This document shows, piece by piece, positions 1-7,644 of a stretch of 64,000 bases of DNA (position 1 is its first letter; every line of letters begins with the position of its first letter). The stretch lies in NCBI RefSeq assembly GCF_003814875.1, contig NZ_RKQF01000001.1, forward strand, positions 4,774,001 to 4,838,000, read 5' to 3'. The notes beneath the pieces are model-generated. The model worked only from the letters and a program-made list of their open reading frames with translations. It had not been told where the DNA came from and did not search any database. The position numbers and the translations under genes were made by a program. The stretch is from Streptomyces sp. Ag109_O5-1. Its GTDB lineage: Bacteria > Actinomycetota > Actinomycetes > Streptomycetales > Streptomycetaceae.

Positions 1-48
1 CGTCCGACGGCCACGGCACCGACGGTCACGGCACCGCGGGCGACGGTC

Positions 49-555
49 TCAGTTCCAGGGCGCGTTGAACGACCGCCCCGGTACCGGCTTGGCGATCAGC
101 GCGATCGGGATGAAGAAGTTGACCTGGCCGATCACGAACATCAGAGTGGCGAGCGCCTTGGGCTCGTAGTGCTCGGCCGCCTGTGCGTACAGTTCGTCGG
201 AGACCCGCTCGCCCTCCGCCGGCGGCTGGAGGACCGCCTCCACCAGGGCCAGCGCCGCCCGCTCGGGCGCCGTGAAGTACGGCGAGTCCTGCCACGACAC
301 CACCGACGTGATCCGCTCCTCCGACTCCCCCGCCTTGCGCAGGAAGCCCGTGTGCAGCACGGTCAGATACGTGCTGCCGACGATCTGACCGGCCCGCAGC
401 TGGACCAGGCTGATCGTGGGACGCGGTACCGAACCGTTGCCGGCGGCCCGGAACAGCGCCGCGGACACCTCCGCCAGCTCGGGGACGAGCTGCGCCGGGT
501 CCTCGGACATCCGCGGGCCCATCGGAACCTCGGCCGTGATCGCACGTGTTTCCAT
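49..555 (-). CDS. Carboxymuconolactone decarboxylase family protein lacking the usual Cys pair
   Basis: The 168-residue protein has the AhpD/CMD-like helical pattern: a helix around VGSTYLTVLHTGFLRKAG, then APERAALALVEAV and a final helix with FVIGQVNFFIPIALI. In the redox-active branch this first stretch reads like GCxYCxxxH. Here the two cysteine positions are Ser and Leu, so peroxiredoxin-type chemistry is unlikely. The ATG at 555 is preferred because GAGGAG lies about 6 nt upstream; a GTG one codon earlier is also open. It lies 74 bp downstream of the AraC gene on the same strand and may be cotranscribed. The fold family is fairly sure and the function unknown. Confidence 0.72.
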   Translation of the reverse strand: METRAITAEVPMGPRMSEDPAQLVPELAEVSAALFRAAGNGSVPRPTISLVQLRAGQIVGSTYLTVLHTGFLRKAGESEERITSVVSWQDSPYFTAPERAALALVEAVLQPPAEGERVSDELYAQAAEHYEPKALATLMFVIGQVNFFIPIALIAKPVPGRSFNAPWN

Positions 556-629
556 CACCGTCTCCTCAGCGCTTGTGTGTTGCTGTCATCGCACTGACGG
601 ATCGGGACGGGAGAATGTGACCGACGGGG

Positions 630-1523
630 CTACGACCCCGTCGGCGCGGGGCTCGCGCGGGTGAGGCGGGCACGCAGGCGGGCCGCGTCCTGGACCGGGG
701 GGAGGCCGTAGGCGGTGCGGTACTCGCGGTTGAACTGGGTGGCGCTGACGTAGCCGACGGCCTGGGCGATCTGGGCCGCCGTCGCGTCGCCCGCGACCAG
801 GCGGCGCCGGGCCTCCTGGAGGCGCAGGTGTTTCTGGTAGCGGAGCGGGCTCATGCCGGTCGCCGCCTTGAAGTGGCGGTGCAGCCCGGCCGCGCTCATG
901 TGCGCCACCGCGGCGATCTCGTCGATGCTCAGCGGCTCCGCGTAACGGGCGCGGATCCAGCGGGCCACCTCGCGCACCCGGGTCGCGGTCGAGTCGGCCA
1001 GCGACCACTGGCGCAGGACCGGGCCGAGGGAGCTGCGCAGCAGCCGGTAGAGGATCTCGCTCTCGATACGGCCGGCGAGGGGGCGGATGTCGTCGGGGGT
1101 GTCGAGGAGTTCGACCCAGCGGGCAACCGCGTCGGCGAGTTCGGGGGGCATGGGCGCGGCGGCCTGCGCGGAGGTGGCCGACGGGGCGGTCCGGACGGTC
1201 TCGTCCAGCTCCACCAGCAGCTCCGTCAGCGGCTCACCGTCGAGATGCAGGGACGCGGACCGGTACGGCACCTGCTCCAGGTCCGCGGTGACGGGCAGGT
1301 CGATGGTGGTGAGGAGCATCTCGCCGGGGCGTGCGACCCGGACCAGCTCGCCCGCGGTGGTGCGTTTCGTGCCGGCGGCGACGAAGCAGATCATCGGTTC
1401 GTAGAGGATGTGGGCGGGTTCGACCGGCTCGTCGACCGAGGCCAGGGAGAGGCGGGGCACGGCGGTGCCGGAACCCGGTCGCTCGCTGTGCCGGTCGATG
1501 GCGGCGACGAGTCGGTCCAGCAC
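630..1523 (-). CDS. AraC family transcriptional regulator
   Basis: The protein has an N-terminal AraC_N-type effector domain (motifs PAHILYEPMICFVAAGTKRT and EMLLTTIDLPVTADLEQVPY) and a C-terminal double helix-turn-helix. The DNA-binding part includes EPLSIDEIAAVAHMSAAGLH, the linker HRHFKAATGMSPLRYQKHLR and the second helix QIAQAVGYVSATQFNREYR. This architecture is typical of one-component activators placed next to an aldo/keto reductase, and here the reductase lies divergently about 120 bp away. The GTG at 1523 gives a 297-residue product starting at LDRLVAAIDRH; an upstream in-frame start at 1589 would add a Cys-containing leader of doubtful reality. It probably controls the reductase and perhaps the CMD protein. 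Confidence 0.88.
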   Translation of the reverse strand: MLDRLVAAIDRHSERPGSGTAVPRLSLASVDEPVEPAHILYEPMICFVAAGTKRTTAGELVRVARPGEMLLTTIDLPVTADLEQVPYRSASLHLDGEPLTELLVELDETVRTAPSATSAQAAAPMPPELADAVARWVELLDTPDDIRPLAGRIESEILYRLLRSSLGPVLRQWSLADSTATRVREVARWIRARYAEPLSIDEIAAVAHMSAAGLHRHFKAATGMSPLRYQKHLRLQEARRRLVAGDATAAQIAQAVGYVSATQFNREYRTAYGLPPVQDAARLRARLTRASPAPTGS

Positions 1524-1645
1524 GGCGCACTCCGTTCCTGAACAGTTCTTGAGACAGTCCCCCGGACGGCCCCTGAGAGAATCAGGCAATCCTATGCGAG
1601 CGGTGGCCCATGCCCCCCGGGGGCCGCGTCCCTAGCGTTGACGGC

Positions 1646-2668
1646 ATGGCACAGGACAGTACTCACACCACACCCCTCCCCCGGCGCACCCTCGGCACCC
1701 AGGGCCTCACGGCCGGCGCGATCGGTCTGGGCACCATGGGCATGACCATGGCCTACGGCGCCCCCGACGAGCAGAGCAGCATCGCCACCGTCCACCGGGC
1801 CCGTGAACTCGGCGTCACCCTCTTCGACACGGCCGAGCTGTACGGCCTGGGCACCGGCAGCAACGAGCAGCTTCTCGGGCGCGCGGTGAAGGGCTTCCGC
1901 GACGAGATCCTGATCGCGACCAAGTTCGGCTTCGACCTCTCCGACCCGAGCCGGATCGGACGCGGCCTGGACAGCCGTCCCGAGCACATCCGCGAGGTCA
2001 CCGAGAACAGCCTGCGCCACCTGGGCACGGACCGCATCGACGTGCTGTACCAGCACCGCGTGGACCCCGACGTCCCCATCGAGGACGTGGCGGGCACGGT
2101 CGGCGAGCTGATCGCCGAAGGCAAGGTCCGGTTCCTCGGGCTGAGCGAGGCCGGCCCGGAGACGATCCGCCGCGCCCATGCCGTGCACCCCGTCTCGGTG
2201 CTCCAGTCCGAGTACTCGGTGTTCGAACGGGCCGTGGAGGCCGAGATCCTGCCCGCGGTCCGGGAGCTGGGTATCGGCTTCGTGCCGTACTCCCCGCTCG
2301 GCCGCGGCTTCCTCACCGGCGCCGTCAAGCCGGCCGCCGAGTACGACGCCGACGACATGCGGCGCACCATGGACGAACGCTGGCTGCCCGGCAACTACGA
2401 GAAGAACGTCGCCGCGGTCCGCGAGCTGACCGTCCTGGCGGAGGGCAAGGGCGCCACGGTCACCCAGCTGGCGCTGGCCTGGCTGCTCGCGCAGGGCGAC
2501 GACATCGTGCCCATCCCGGGCACCCGCAGCCCGCGCCGTCTGGAGGAGAACGTGGCCTCGGCGCACGTCACCCTCACGCCCGAGGACCTGGCCCGCGTCC
2601 AGGAGATCCTGCCGCACGGCGCGGCCGGCTCCCGCTACCCCCAGGCGGTCATGCCCACCTGGGAGTGA
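1646..2668 (+). CDS. Aldo/keto reductase (AKR, NADPH-dependent oxidoreductase)
   Basis: A 340-residue TIM-barrel reductase of the YajO/AKR13-like type. The catalytic tetrad is visible as D and Y in LFDTAELYG, K in IATKFGFD and H in LYQHRVDP. The NADPH-binding end shows VPYSPLGRGFLTG and PGTRSPRRLEENV. The ATG at 1646 (MAQDSTHTTPLPRRTLG) fits family N-termini better than an in-frame ATG 36 bp upstream. It reduces an aldehyde or ketone, but the substrate cannot be read from sequence. It is transcribed away from the AraC regulator and ends 31 bp before a convergent glycosyltransferase-like gene. Confidence 0.93.
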   Translation: MAQDSTHTTPLPRRTLGTQGLTAGAIGLGTMGMTMAYGAPDEQSSIATVHRARELGVTLFDTAELYGLGTGSNEQLLGRAVKGFRDEILIATKFGFDLSDPSRIGRGLDSRPEHIREVTENSLRHLGTDRIDVLYQHRVDPDVPIEDVAGTVGELIAEGKVRFLGLSEAGPETIRRAHAVHPVSVLQSEYSVFERAVEAEILPAVRELGIGFVPYSPLGRGFLTGAVKPAAEYDADDMRRTMDERWLPGNYEKNVAAVRELTVLAEGKGATVTQLALAWLLAQGDDIVPIPGTRSPRRLEENVASAHVTLTPEDLARVQEILPHGAAGSRYPQAVMPTWE

Positions 2669-2699
2669 GTGGGCCCCGAGTGCCCCCGAGGACCGCCGG

Positions 2700-3839
2700 T
2701 CACGCCGGGCTCGTCACCGCCGCCAGCCGGTGTACGTCCTTCGCCGTCCCCGTGACACCGGAGAGGAACCCCTGCGCCCGAGGTGACGCGTTCTCCGTCA
2801 GCCACGCCGGGTCGATGTCGCAGACGGCCACCCGGACGCCCGTGCCGACCAGGGCGAGGGGCAGGGTGTGCACGACGGTCGAGGGGAAGCTCAGGATCGT
2901 ACGGCCGATGGGCCCGCGGCGGGCGATCAGCTCCAACGGCAGATCCGGGCGGACTATCTCCAGGCCCGTCTCGGCCGCCAGCCGGTGCAGCTTGTCCGTG
3001 CTCTCGCGACGGTGCGCGAAGTAGCGGGTCGCGCCATGGGCCTTGGCCAGGGTCTGGACGGCCTCCAGGTAGCGGTCGCCGTCCACGACTCCCGTCTCCA
3101 CCAGCGAGGTGCCGACCATGTCCGCGCCCTTGGTGATGCGCGGCGGCCCGAAGCGGGCCCGGGTCCAGGAGAAGTCGTTCGCGGTGACCGTCACGCCCTG
3201 CGGCGTCTCCGTCATCGGCATGGAGGAGAAGACCTCCACCCGGCGGCGGGAGCTGGGGGTGAGGCGGCGGCGGGCGGAGGACGAGACCGGGGCGAAGAGC
3301 AGGTCCCGGGCGCCGGGCCGGCCGCCCTTGCGGTGCCAGCGGACCAGGCGTTCACCGCGCGCGAGCTGGCCGACGAACTCCATCGTCGCCGTGCCGTCGT
3401 CGACGACGACCAGGTCCCGGGCACGGGTGATCGTCAGGAGCAGCTGTACGTAGCGGGAGAACGGATCCCCCATCACGATCCGGTCGGCCCGGCGGAGGGC
3501 ACCCGCCAGGCCGCCGATCGTCTGGAAGGGCGCGGTGGTGCCGCCCCGCGCCTCCTCCCAGCGGACCCGGTAGCCCTCGTCACGGGCCAGGTCCGCCATC
3601 CGGCGGAGCTGGCCCCGGGTCATGGGGTCGGTCGGGGACAGGACGACGATCGTGAGTTCCGCGCCGGGCGCAGCTATGCCGGACACCGAGCGCCGTACCT
3701 GTCCGGGTACGGTCGGCCGCGGCTCCGCCGACCCGCGCAGGGCATGGACATGCGCCCACTCCAGCACGTTCAGCAACTGCACCGGACTCTCGACGAACGC
3801 GAGTGTGTGGGGGCCGGTGTTCCCGGCGCGGGGGCTCAT
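2700..3839 (-). CDS. Polysialyltransferase-like glycosyltransferase (GT-B)
   Basis: A 379-residue cytoplasmic protein beginning MSPRAGNTGPHTLAFVESP, where FVESPVQLLNVLEWAH resembles the N-terminal strand and helix of sialyltransferase and polysialyltransferase families. A DDG motif lies in LVVVDDGTATMEF, matching the acidic-acidic-Gly motif of that group. A basic His motif, YFAHRRESTDKLHR, stands where HP is often found, and SFPSTVVHTLPLAL gives the Ser-rich nucleotide-site loop. It is the last gene of a minus-strand run, 35 bp after neuB, so it probably transfers the CMP-activated nonulosonic acid made by its neighbours. It could alternatively be a non-sialyl wall glycosyltransferase. Confidence 0.72.
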   Translation of the reverse strand: MSPRAGNTGPHTLAFVESPVQLLNVLEWAHVHALRGSAEPRPTVPGQVRRSVSGIAAPGAELTIVVLSPTDPMTRGQLRRMADLARDEGYRVRWEEARGGTTAPFQTIGGLAGALRRADRIVMGDPFSRYVQLLLTITRARDLVVVDDGTATMEFVGQLARGERLVRWHRKGGRPGARDLLFAPVSSSARRRLTPSSRRRVEVFSSMPMTETPQGVTVTANDFSWTRARFGPPRITKGADMVGTSLVETGVVDGDRYLEAVQTLAKAHGATRYFAHRRESTDKLHRLAAETGLEIVRPDLPLELIARRGPIGRTILSFPSTVVHTLPLALVGTGVRVAVCDIDPAWLTENASPRAQGFLSGVTGTAKDVHRLAAVTSPA

Positions 3840-3874
3840 CGACGTACGACCGTCCCGTCGTCTTAACAAAGGGG

Positions 3875-4810
3875 TCAGACCTGGACCGGCTCGCCGGCGG
3901 CCGCGGCGATCTCCGCCTCGGCGACGACACCGGTGACGCGGCGGAGCTTCTTCATCGGGCCGAGCTCCGAGTCGTAGACCTTCTTGACGCCGTCGCCGAG
4001 GGAGGCCGAGATGGTGCGGATGTCGCGGACCAGGCGGGTGAGGCCCTGCGGCTCGACGGAGGCGGCCTGGTCGGAGCCCCACATGGCGCGGTCGAGGGTG
4101 ATGTGACGCTCGACGAAGGTCGCCCCGAGCGCGACCGCGGCGAGGGTGGTCTGCAGGCCCGTCTCGTGGCCGGAGTAGCCGATCGGGACGTTCGGGTACT
4201 CCTTCTCCAGCGTGTTGATCACGCGGAGGTTGAGCTCCTCGGCCTTCGCCGGGTAGGTGGAGGTGGCGTGGCAGAGGAGGATGTTCTCCGAGCCCAGGAC
4301 CTCGACCGCGTGGCGGATCTGCTTCGGGGTGGACATGCCGGTGGAGAGGATCACCGAGCGGTTGGTGGCGCGCAGGGCCTTCAGGAGCTCGTCGTCCGTG
4401 AGGGACGCGGAGGCGACCTTGTGGGCCGGGACGTCGAACTTCTCCAGGAAGGCGACGGCCTCGGTGTCCCACGGGGACGCGAACCAGGCGATGCCCTTCT
4501 CCTTGCAGTACTCGTCGATCTGGCGGTACTCGTCCTCACCGAACTCCACGCGGTGGCGGTAGTCGATGTAGGTCATGCGGCCCCAGGGGGTGTCGCGCTC
4601 GATGTCCCACTGGTCGCGCGGGGTGCAGATCTCCGGGGTGCGCTTCTGGAACTTGACGGCGTCACAGCCGGCCTCGGCGGCGACGTCGATCAGCTTGAAG
4701 GCGTTCTCCAGCTCACCGTTGTGGTTGATGCCGATCTCGCCGCAGATGTAGACGGGCTGACCGGGGCCGACCTCACGGGAACCGAACGTGCGCAGACGGG
4801 AGTTGCTCAT
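3875..4810 (-). CDS. neuB: NeuB-type nonulosonic acid (sialic acid/Kdn) synthase, no SAF domain
   Basis: This enzyme condenses phosphoenolpyruvate with a hexose or hexosamine derivative to form a nine-carbon ulosonic acid. The TIM-barrel motifs are clear: GEIGINHNG near residues 24-32, AVKFQKRTPE, FASPWDTEAVAFL, LSTGMSTPKQI, the metal-binding His in GYSGHETGL, and ERHITLDRAMWGSDQAASVE. The protein stops at 311 residues, whereas family members are usually near 345 because of a C-terminal SAF (antifreeze-like) domain that is absent here. It sits 15 bp after the CMP-sugar synthetase gene. In S. coelicolor a neuB-containing locus has been tied to a Kdn-based teichulosonic acid, so Kdn is the favoured product, by inference. 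Confidence 0.93.
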   Translation of the reverse strand: MSNSRLRTFGSREVGPGQPVYICGEIGINHNGELENAFKLIDVAAEAGCDAVKFQKRTPEICTPRDQWDIERDTPWGRMTYIDYRHRVEFGEDEYRQIDEYCKEKGIAWFASPWDTEAVAFLEKFDVPAHKVASASLTDDELLKALRATNRSVILSTGMSTPKQIRHAVEVLGSENILLCHATSTYPAKAEELNLRVINTLEKEYPNVPIGYSGHETGLQTTLAAVALGATFVERHITLDRAMWGSDQAASVEPQGLTRLVRDIRTISASLGDGVKKVYDSELGPMKKLRRVTGVVAEAEIAAAAGEPVQV

Positions 4811-4825
4811 GACTGTGGGGTGTCC

Positions 4826-6076
4826 TTACTTCGGGAGGGAATCGAGAGAGGGGCCGAGGATCCAGCTGGCGATCTCTCGGATCGCGCCGTCACCGCCGGG
4901 GAGGGTGGTGACCGCGCGTGCGGCGCCGCGTACGACGTCGTGGGCGCTCGCGACCGCCACGGGCCAGCCGGCAACGGCGAAGCACGGGAGGTCATTGACG
5001 TCGTTTCCGACGTAGAGCACGCGCTCGGGAGCGATGCCCTGCTCCTCGCACCACTGCTTGAGTGCGAGGTCCTTTCGGTCGATGCCGTGCAGGACCGGGA
5101 TCTGGAGTTTCCGGGCCCGGGCGGCGACGACCGGGTTCTGCTCCGTGGAGAGGATCAGCATCCTGAGCCCGCTCTTTCGCAGGGCGGCGATGCCGAGTCC
5201 GTCGCCGCGGTGCACGGAGACGAACTCCTTTCCGTCGGCGTCGATCAGCACCCGGTCGTCGGTCTGGGTGCCGTCGAAGTCCAGTACGACCGCGTCGACG
5301 TCGTCGGCGGTCGGCAGCGAACCGGGGCGGTCCGCGTCGAAGAGGGGGGCCAGCGCGCGGGCGCGGGCGAGCTCGTGCGGGTCGTCGATCTCCAGCACAC
5401 GGGCGGGGTCGGTGCGCACCAGCTCGGTGTGGCCGAAGAAGCGGTGCTGGTGCTCGCGGAAGCCGTCGGCGCGCATCGCGTAGGCGGCGCCGGTCTCCAG
5501 GAAGTCCTGGGGGCGGTCCTGGCGGCGCGGGCGGAACGACTTGTCGTGGTTGACGCCGAAGCCGCCGCTGACGGAAGCCTCGTCGGCGCCCGCCGGTACC
5601 GGCGCGTGCACCTCGTCGCGCCAGACGAAGCCGTGGAACGGGGCGACGGTCAGGGCCGTGTCGGCGCCGTTCTCGACGACCGCGCCGGCCACCCCGTCGA
5701 TGTCCTCGCGGACGATGAACGGGCTGGTGCACTGTACGAGCAGCACGACGTCGACCGGGGCGCCGTGCAGCGCCTCGTGGGCGTCCATGGCGTGCAGGAC
5801 GGCGGCCTCGGAGGTGGCGGTGTCACCGGCGATGGCGGCGGGGCGCAGCACCACCTCGGCGCCGGCCGAGCGGGCGGCGGCGGCGATCGCCTGGTCGTCG
5901 GTGGAGACGACCACGTCGGTCACCAGGCGGGCGGCGACGCACTCGCGGACCGCGCGGGCGACCAGCGGGACGCCGCCGACCGGTGCGAGGTTCTTCGCGG
6001 GCACGCCCTTCGAGCCGCCCCGGGCGGGGATCACGGCGAGGACGCGGGGGACGACGGCGGTTTCGGGGTGGGGCAT
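4826..6076 (-). CDS. neuA: CMP-nonulosonate cytidylyltransferase fused to KdsC-like HAD phosphatase
   Basis: The 416-residue product has two parts. Residues about 10-240 are a NeuA-type cytidylyltransferase with the CTP-binding signature VIPARGGSKGVPAKNL and the motifs LLVQCTSPF and LETGAAYAM. Residues about 262-416 are a HAD phosphatase with all four motifs: DFDGTQTDD, LST, RKDLALK and GNDVNDLPC. The combination suggests one protein removes the 9-phosphate from the NeuB product and then makes the CMP sugar. The ATG at 6076 follows AAGGAA by about 8 nt. A GTG at 6127 overlaps the upstream stop as GTGA, also has a good GGGAG, and would add 17 residues; the choice is open. Confidence 0.92.
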   Translation of the reverse strand: MPHPETAVVPRVLAVIPARGGSKGVPAKNLAPVGGVPLVARAVRECVAARLVTDVVVSTDDQAIAAAARSAGAEVVLRPAAIAGDTATSEAAVLHAMDAHEALHGAPVDVVLLVQCTSPFIVREDIDGVAGAVVENGADTALTVAPFHGFVWRDEVHAPVPAGADEASVSGGFGVNHDKSFRPRRQDRPQDFLETGAAYAMRADGFREHQHRFFGHTELVRTDPARVLEIDDPHELARARALAPLFDADRPGSLPTADDVDAVVLDFDGTQTDDRVLIDADGKEFVSVHRGDGLGIAALRKSGLRMLILSTEQNPVVAARARKLQIPVLHGIDRKDLALKQWCEEQGIAPERVLYVGNDVNDLPCFAVAGWPVAVASAHDVVRGAARAVTTLPGGDGAIREIASWILGPSLDSLPK

Positions 6077-6123
6077 CGGCTCTGTTCCTTCGGCAACTGA
6101 CGCTTGACGCGGGATCCGGTCGC

Positions 6124-7446
6124 TCACAGCTCTCCCATTCGTCGGATCACGGGGGCCACTCGCTGGACGCCGTGGCGGTAGGCGCCGCGTGCGGCCCGGC
6201 GCACGATCTGGCGGACGGGGCCCGGGGCCTTGTCGGCGGCCGGTGCGCCGGGCAGCGGGACACCGTCGGGGCCGAGGTGGTGGCGGGCCAGGATGCCGGG
6301 CAGGTAGCCGGGCGCGGTCTCGGGTGTGTAGTACGGGTTCAGCGGCGGCAGCCCGCCGGGCCGGTCGAGCAGCTTCGCGATGCGCTCGCGGGCCGCGTCG
6401 AAGGCGGTGGCGTACGTACCGTCGGCGGCGACGCCCTGCCGGGCGACCCAGTCGGCGTCGGGCGCCGGGCGGTGGCCGGCGTCGAGCTGGTCCCAGGAGG
6501 CGAGGCACCCGGAGCCGACGAAGTGGTGGTTGCCGAGCGCCTCGCGGATGCCGAGGTCGGTGAGGACCACGGTCGGGATCCGGCGGTGCAGGGCCTCCAG
6601 GGCGGCCGTGGAGCTCATGGTGACGAGCAGGTCGGTGTGGTCGAGCACATCGCCCATGTGCCCGTACACCAGCCGGAAGTTGGCGGGCACGTCCTTGCCC
6701 TGGACCAGCTTCTGGTACGGCAGTTCCTCGATGTGGGTGGTGTGCTCGCCGGGCTTGGAGCGCAGCTTGAGCAGCACCTCCCGCTCGGGGTGCTTGCGGG
6801 CGTGCTGGATCAGCCGGTTGAGCAGGTAGGTGCGGTCCCTGCGGCTGTCGGGGACCGACGGCTGGGCGGCGAACACCACCGTGTACGGCTTGTACTCACC
6901 TTCGTACGGCGCCCCGCCGAGGAACGGCAGCGCGACCTCGGTCACCGACGAGGAGTCGGCGCCGACCCCCTCGTAGACGGCCCGGAAACGGTCCGCGTCC
7001 TGCCGGGAGTTGGCGAGGACCAGGTCCGCGCCGTGCCGCAGCAGCAGGCCGTCGGCGAGCTTCTCGTAGACGACGCCGACATAGCCGGTGACGACGACGG
7101 GCCGCTTCTCCCGGCCGGCCCAGGCGCTGCGCAGCCCGTGCAGCATGGCCTGCACCCCGCCGCCGACGAGGGAGAGGACGAGGATGTCGTACGACTGCTG
7201 CTCCATCTCTCTCAGGAACTCGACGGCCGTCACCTCACGGAGCGAGTCCGCGTGGACGCCGACTTCCTGGAGCTGGCGGGCGGTGGGGGTGGCACGGCCC
7301 CGCAGGAGGTAACCGTCGAGCCTGATCTCCGAACCGTCGCTGTCGTTGGGCATCAGGCGCTTCGCGGTGAGCGCCCCCCACTTCCACCGAGTGTCGGAAT
7401 CCGCCAGGACGGCCACCCGCAGGGACTTCGTTGCACTTGCTGGCAC
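6124..7446 (-). CDS. DUF6716-type putative glycosyltransferase
   Basis: A 440-residue cytoplasmic protein that looks like a retaining GT-B enzyme of the DUF6716 group (name from memory). It starts with a Rossmann strand, RVAVLADSDTRWKWGA. It continues with ILVLSLVGGGVQAMLHGLR and VTGYVGVVYEKLADGLLLR, then FAAQPSVPDSRRDRTYLLNR, LLKLRSKPGEH and LLVTMSSTAALEALHRRIPT. The last resembles the nucleotide-sugar loop of polysialyl- and CDP-glycerol-type transferases. The C-terminal 40 residues are basic, as in peripheral membrane enzymes. It heads the minus-strand neu operon and overlaps the next gene's possible GTG start by 4 nt. Its donor and acceptor are unknown. Confidence 0.75.
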   Translation of the reverse strand: MPASATKSLRVAVLADSDTRWKWGALTAKRLMPNDSDGSEIRLDGYLLRGRATPTARQLQEVGVHADSLREVTAVEFLREMEQQSYDILVLSLVGGGVQAMLHGLRSAWAGREKRPVVVTGYVGVVYEKLADGLLLRHGADLVLANSRQDADRFRAVYEGVGADSSSVTEVALPFLGGAPYEGEYKPYTVVFAAQPSVPDSRRDRTYLLNRLIQHARKHPEREVLLKLRSKPGEHTTHIEELPYQKLVQGKDVPANFRLVYGHMGDVLDHTDLLVTMSSTAALEALHRRIPTVVLTDLGIREALGNHHFVGSGCLASWDQLDAGHRPAPDADWVARQGVAADGTYATAFDAARERIAKLLDRPGGLPPLNPYYTPETAPGYLPGILARHHLGPDGVPLPGAPAADKAPGPVRQIVRRAARGAYRHGVQRVAPVIRRMGEL

Positions 7447-7644
7447 ACCGAAGACGCTAGGAAGCCATTCCGAGGATCTCCCGAACCCGAATCCAACAAA
7501 CGGTTAACAACACATCGCCGAATGGCGAATCAGCCCGGGATCGCCCCTCAAAAAGGCCCGGTTCACGACCTCGCCACATGTCGTTCACCTGGTATCAAGG
7601 CGGCGGTCAAGACGCACGACGGGGGCTCCTCTAACGTCCCCCAC
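7447..7644. promoter_or_regulatory. Divergent promoter region of the wall-polymer locus
   Basis: This 198-bp gap separates two transcripts of the nonulosonic acid locus reading outward. Its left part is AT-richer than its surroundings, for example the ACAAACGGTTAACAACACAT stretch near 7494-7513. That makes it the only plausible place for both promoters. I could not fix -35/-10 boxes with confidence, and no operator palindrome was seen. Confidence 0.4.

Noticed and set aside
1..48. A gene at the left window edge
   Set aside because: Only 48 bp precede the first stop, and no frame there shows recognisable protein sequence.
3803..6100. A 765-codon plus-strand open frame opposite neuA/neuB
   Set aside because: It is the antisense shadow of genes with clear motifs; the composition (Val/Gly/Asp/Arg-rich, no motifs) is typical of high-GC reverse frames.
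5983..7644. Long in-frame extension upstream of the GT2 gene
   Set aside because: The extension runs through the opposite-strand DUF6716 gene and the promoter gap; the GT2 domain begins right at the GTG at 7645.
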